A stretch of DNA of 7,221 nucleotides from Saprospiraceae bacterium. GTDB lineage: Bacteria; Bacteroidota; Bacteroidia; Chitinophagales; Saprospiraceae. The notes under the pieces were generated by a model. It saw only the letters and a program-made list of their open reading frames with translations. It ran no database searches and was not told where the DNA came from. The translations under genes were made by a program, and so were the position numbers. This document shows positions 5,861-7,221 of this stretch, piece by piece. The stretch's first letter is position 1, and every line of letters starts with the position of its first letter. Location of the stretch: contig JAHDII010000165.1 of NCBI GenBank assembly GCA_020630895.1, positions 1-7,221 of the forward strand. The letters run 5' to 3'.

Positions 5861-7221
5861 TTATTTTAATTCTTCTTTTAAAAAATGTCCAGTATAACTT
5901 TTTTTATGTTTTGCTACTTTTTCAGGAGTTCCTTCTACTAGAATAGTTCCTCCTCGTTTTCCTCCTTCAAGTCCAATATCTATAACATGATCAGCTACTT
6001 TAATAACATCCATATTATGTTCAATAATTAAAATCGTATTTCCTTTATCTGCTAATTGATTGAGAACTTTGAGTAATTGTTGAATATCTGCAAAATGAAG
6101 TCCTGTTGTAGGTTCATCTAAGATATAAATAGTTTTTCCTGTATCTCTTTTAGATAATTCTTGAGATAATTTAACTCTTTGAGCTTCGCCACCAGAAATA
6201 GTAACAGAAGATTGTCCTAAAGTAATATATCCTAAACCTACATCTCTTAGTGTCTTTACTTTTCTATAAATTGAAGGAATATTTTCAAAAAAAGTACAGG
6301 CTTCTTCAACGGTCATATTTAAAACATCAGAAATATTTTTTCCTTTATACATAATTTCTAATGTTTCTCTATTGTATCTTTTTCCTAAGCAGGTTTCACA
6401 ATCCACATAAACATCTGGTAGGAAATTCATTTCAATAACTCGTTTTCCTCCTCCTTGACAAACTTCGCAACGCCCTCCTTTTACATTAAAAGAAAAACGT
6501 CCTGGTTTATATCCTCTAATTTTTGATTCAGGAATATTAGAATATAATTTTCTGATTTCTGTAAAAACACCAATATATGTAGCAGGATTAGAACGAGGAG
6601 TTCTTCCTATAGCAGATTGATCAATTTCTATTACTTTATCCAAATGTTCTATTCCTTTGATAGAGCCATAAGGGAGTGGTTTTTTCTTACTTCGATAAAA
6701 ATGCCTTCTTAGAATAGGGTATAATGTTTCATTAATAAGTGATGATTTTCCACTTCCAGAAACACCTGTTACGCAAATAAATGTTCCTAGAGGAATTTTT
6801 ATATCTACATTTTTAAGATTATTTCCGTTCGCTCCTTTTAGTATTAAAAAATTTCCATTTCCTTTTCTTCTAATACTTGGAACTTCAATTTTTGCAGAGG
6901 AATTCAAATAAGATGCTGTAATGGTATCTTTTGTTAAGAAAGTATTGGGTTCTCCTTCTCCTACTAAATTGCCTCCATATTTTCCAGCACCAGGTCCTAG
7001 ATCAATTAAATAATCAGAAGCTAACATGATATCTTTATCGTGTTCTACCACTAAAACAGTATTTCCAATATCAGCTAATTCTCTTAATGCTTCTATTAGT
7101 TTTTGATTATCTCTTTGATGTAATCCAATAGAAGGTTCATCTAAAATATAAGTAATACCTGTTAATTGCGAACCAATTTGAGTGGCTAAACGAATTCTTT
7201 GAGCTTCTCCTCCAGATAAAC
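5861..7221 (-). CDS. uvrA: UvrABC excision-repair ATPase UvrA, C-terminal half (5' end outside window)
   Basis: The last 452 residues of a protein usually about 940 long; the reading frame stays open to the window edge at 7221, so the gene is cut by the window, not broken. Numbering visible residues from the edge: ABC signature LSGGEAQR of the first nucleotide-binding domain (1-8), its Walker B YILDEPSIGLH (24-34) and switch His60; Walker A of the second domain GVSGSGKSS (152-160); the zinc module CEVC (251-254) and CETC (274-277); the second signature ISGGEAQR (341-348); Walker B YILDEPTTGLH (365-375); and switch EH (400-401). UvrA dimerises, loads UvrB on damaged DNA and so starts nucleotide excision repair in the cytoplasm. 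The first Walker A, the UvrB-binding domain and the first zinc site lie beyond the edge. Second-signature Leu is replaced by Ile, a mild change. The intact zinc module and C-terminal SYTGHFLKEELK indicate a normal functional copy. Confidence 0.97.
   Translation of the reverse strand, partial: LSGGEAQRIRLATQIGSQLTGITYILDEPSIGLHQRDNQKLIEALRELADIGNTVLVVEHDKDIMLASDYLIDLGPGAGKYGGNLVGEGEPNTFLTKDTITASYLNSSAKIEVPSIRRKGNGNFLILKGANGNNLKNVDIKIPLGTFICVTGVSGSGKSSLINETLYPILRRHFYRSKKKPLPYGSIKGIEHLDKVIEIDQSAIGRTPRSNPATYIGVFTEIRKLYSNIPESKIRGYKPGRFSFNVKGGRCEVCQGGGKRVIEMNFLPDVYVDCETCLGKRYNRETLEIMYKGKNISDVLNMTVEEACTFFENIPSIYRKVKTLRDVGLGYITLGQSSVTISGGEAQRVKLSQELSKRDTGKTIYILDEPTTGLHFADIQQLLKVLNQLADKGNTILIIEHNMDVIKVADHVIDIGLEGGKRGGTILVEGTPEKVAKHKKSYTGHFLKEELK

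Noticed and set aside
5704..5946. Open frame of 80 codons on the plus strand
   Set aside because: It is antisense across the end of uvrA and the start of the nucleotidyltransferase gene; both have clear protein evidence and this frame has none.
5861..7221. uvrA as a pseudogene because it lacks its N-terminal half
   Set aside because: The frame is open to the window edge and begins mid-motif at LSGGEAQR, so the missing part is simply outside the window.

Overview
The window looks like a chromosomal segment of an AT-rich (roughly 30% GC by eye) member of the Bacteroidota. Reasons: genes lack GGAGG-type Shine-Dalgarno sites; several starts are preceded by TAnnTTTG-like boxes, the -7 element of that phylum; there is a lipoprotein with acidic residues just after the lipobox Cys; and the UvrA, Endonuclease_NS and AlgI-type proteins carry motif variants I associate with Bacteroidota. 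The phylum call is inference; genus cannot be told from this sequence.

Layout. Positions 45-1171 (+ strand) hold three short tandem paralogous genes for helical proteins resembling the phasin-like family (COG3937 type), with progressively more basic C-terminal tails. They end in a good intrinsic terminator (1218-1239). Everything from 1226 to 7221 lies on the minus strand. Read in the direction of transcription, it holds: the 3' half of uvrA (entering from beyond the window edge), a two-domain protein with a helical N-terminus and a minimal nucleotidyltransferase domain starting 11 bases after uvrA, a secreted DNA/RNA non-specific endonuclease lipoprotein, and an overlapping pair made of an MBOAT (AlgI-like) acyltransferase and an AlgJ/AlgX-like SGNH-type partner. 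No gap exceeds 74 bases; the longest are 4930-5003 and 3952-4017, which hold candidate promoter boxes only.

How the genes work together. The MBOAT/SGNH pair is almost certainly one functional unit for O-acetylating an extracytoplasmic polysaccharide, although no glycosyltransferase or polymer gene is in view. The phasin-like trio looks like one transcription unit made by duplication. uvrA and the nucleotidyltransferase gene are probably co-transcribed, but a functional link is not shown. The nuclease appears to be its own unit. I see no CRISPR array, tRNA, rRNA, insertion sequence or phage gene. I found no convincing new multi-gene system; the least explained items are the phasin-like paralogue cluster and the helical-repeat/nucleotidyltransferase fusion.
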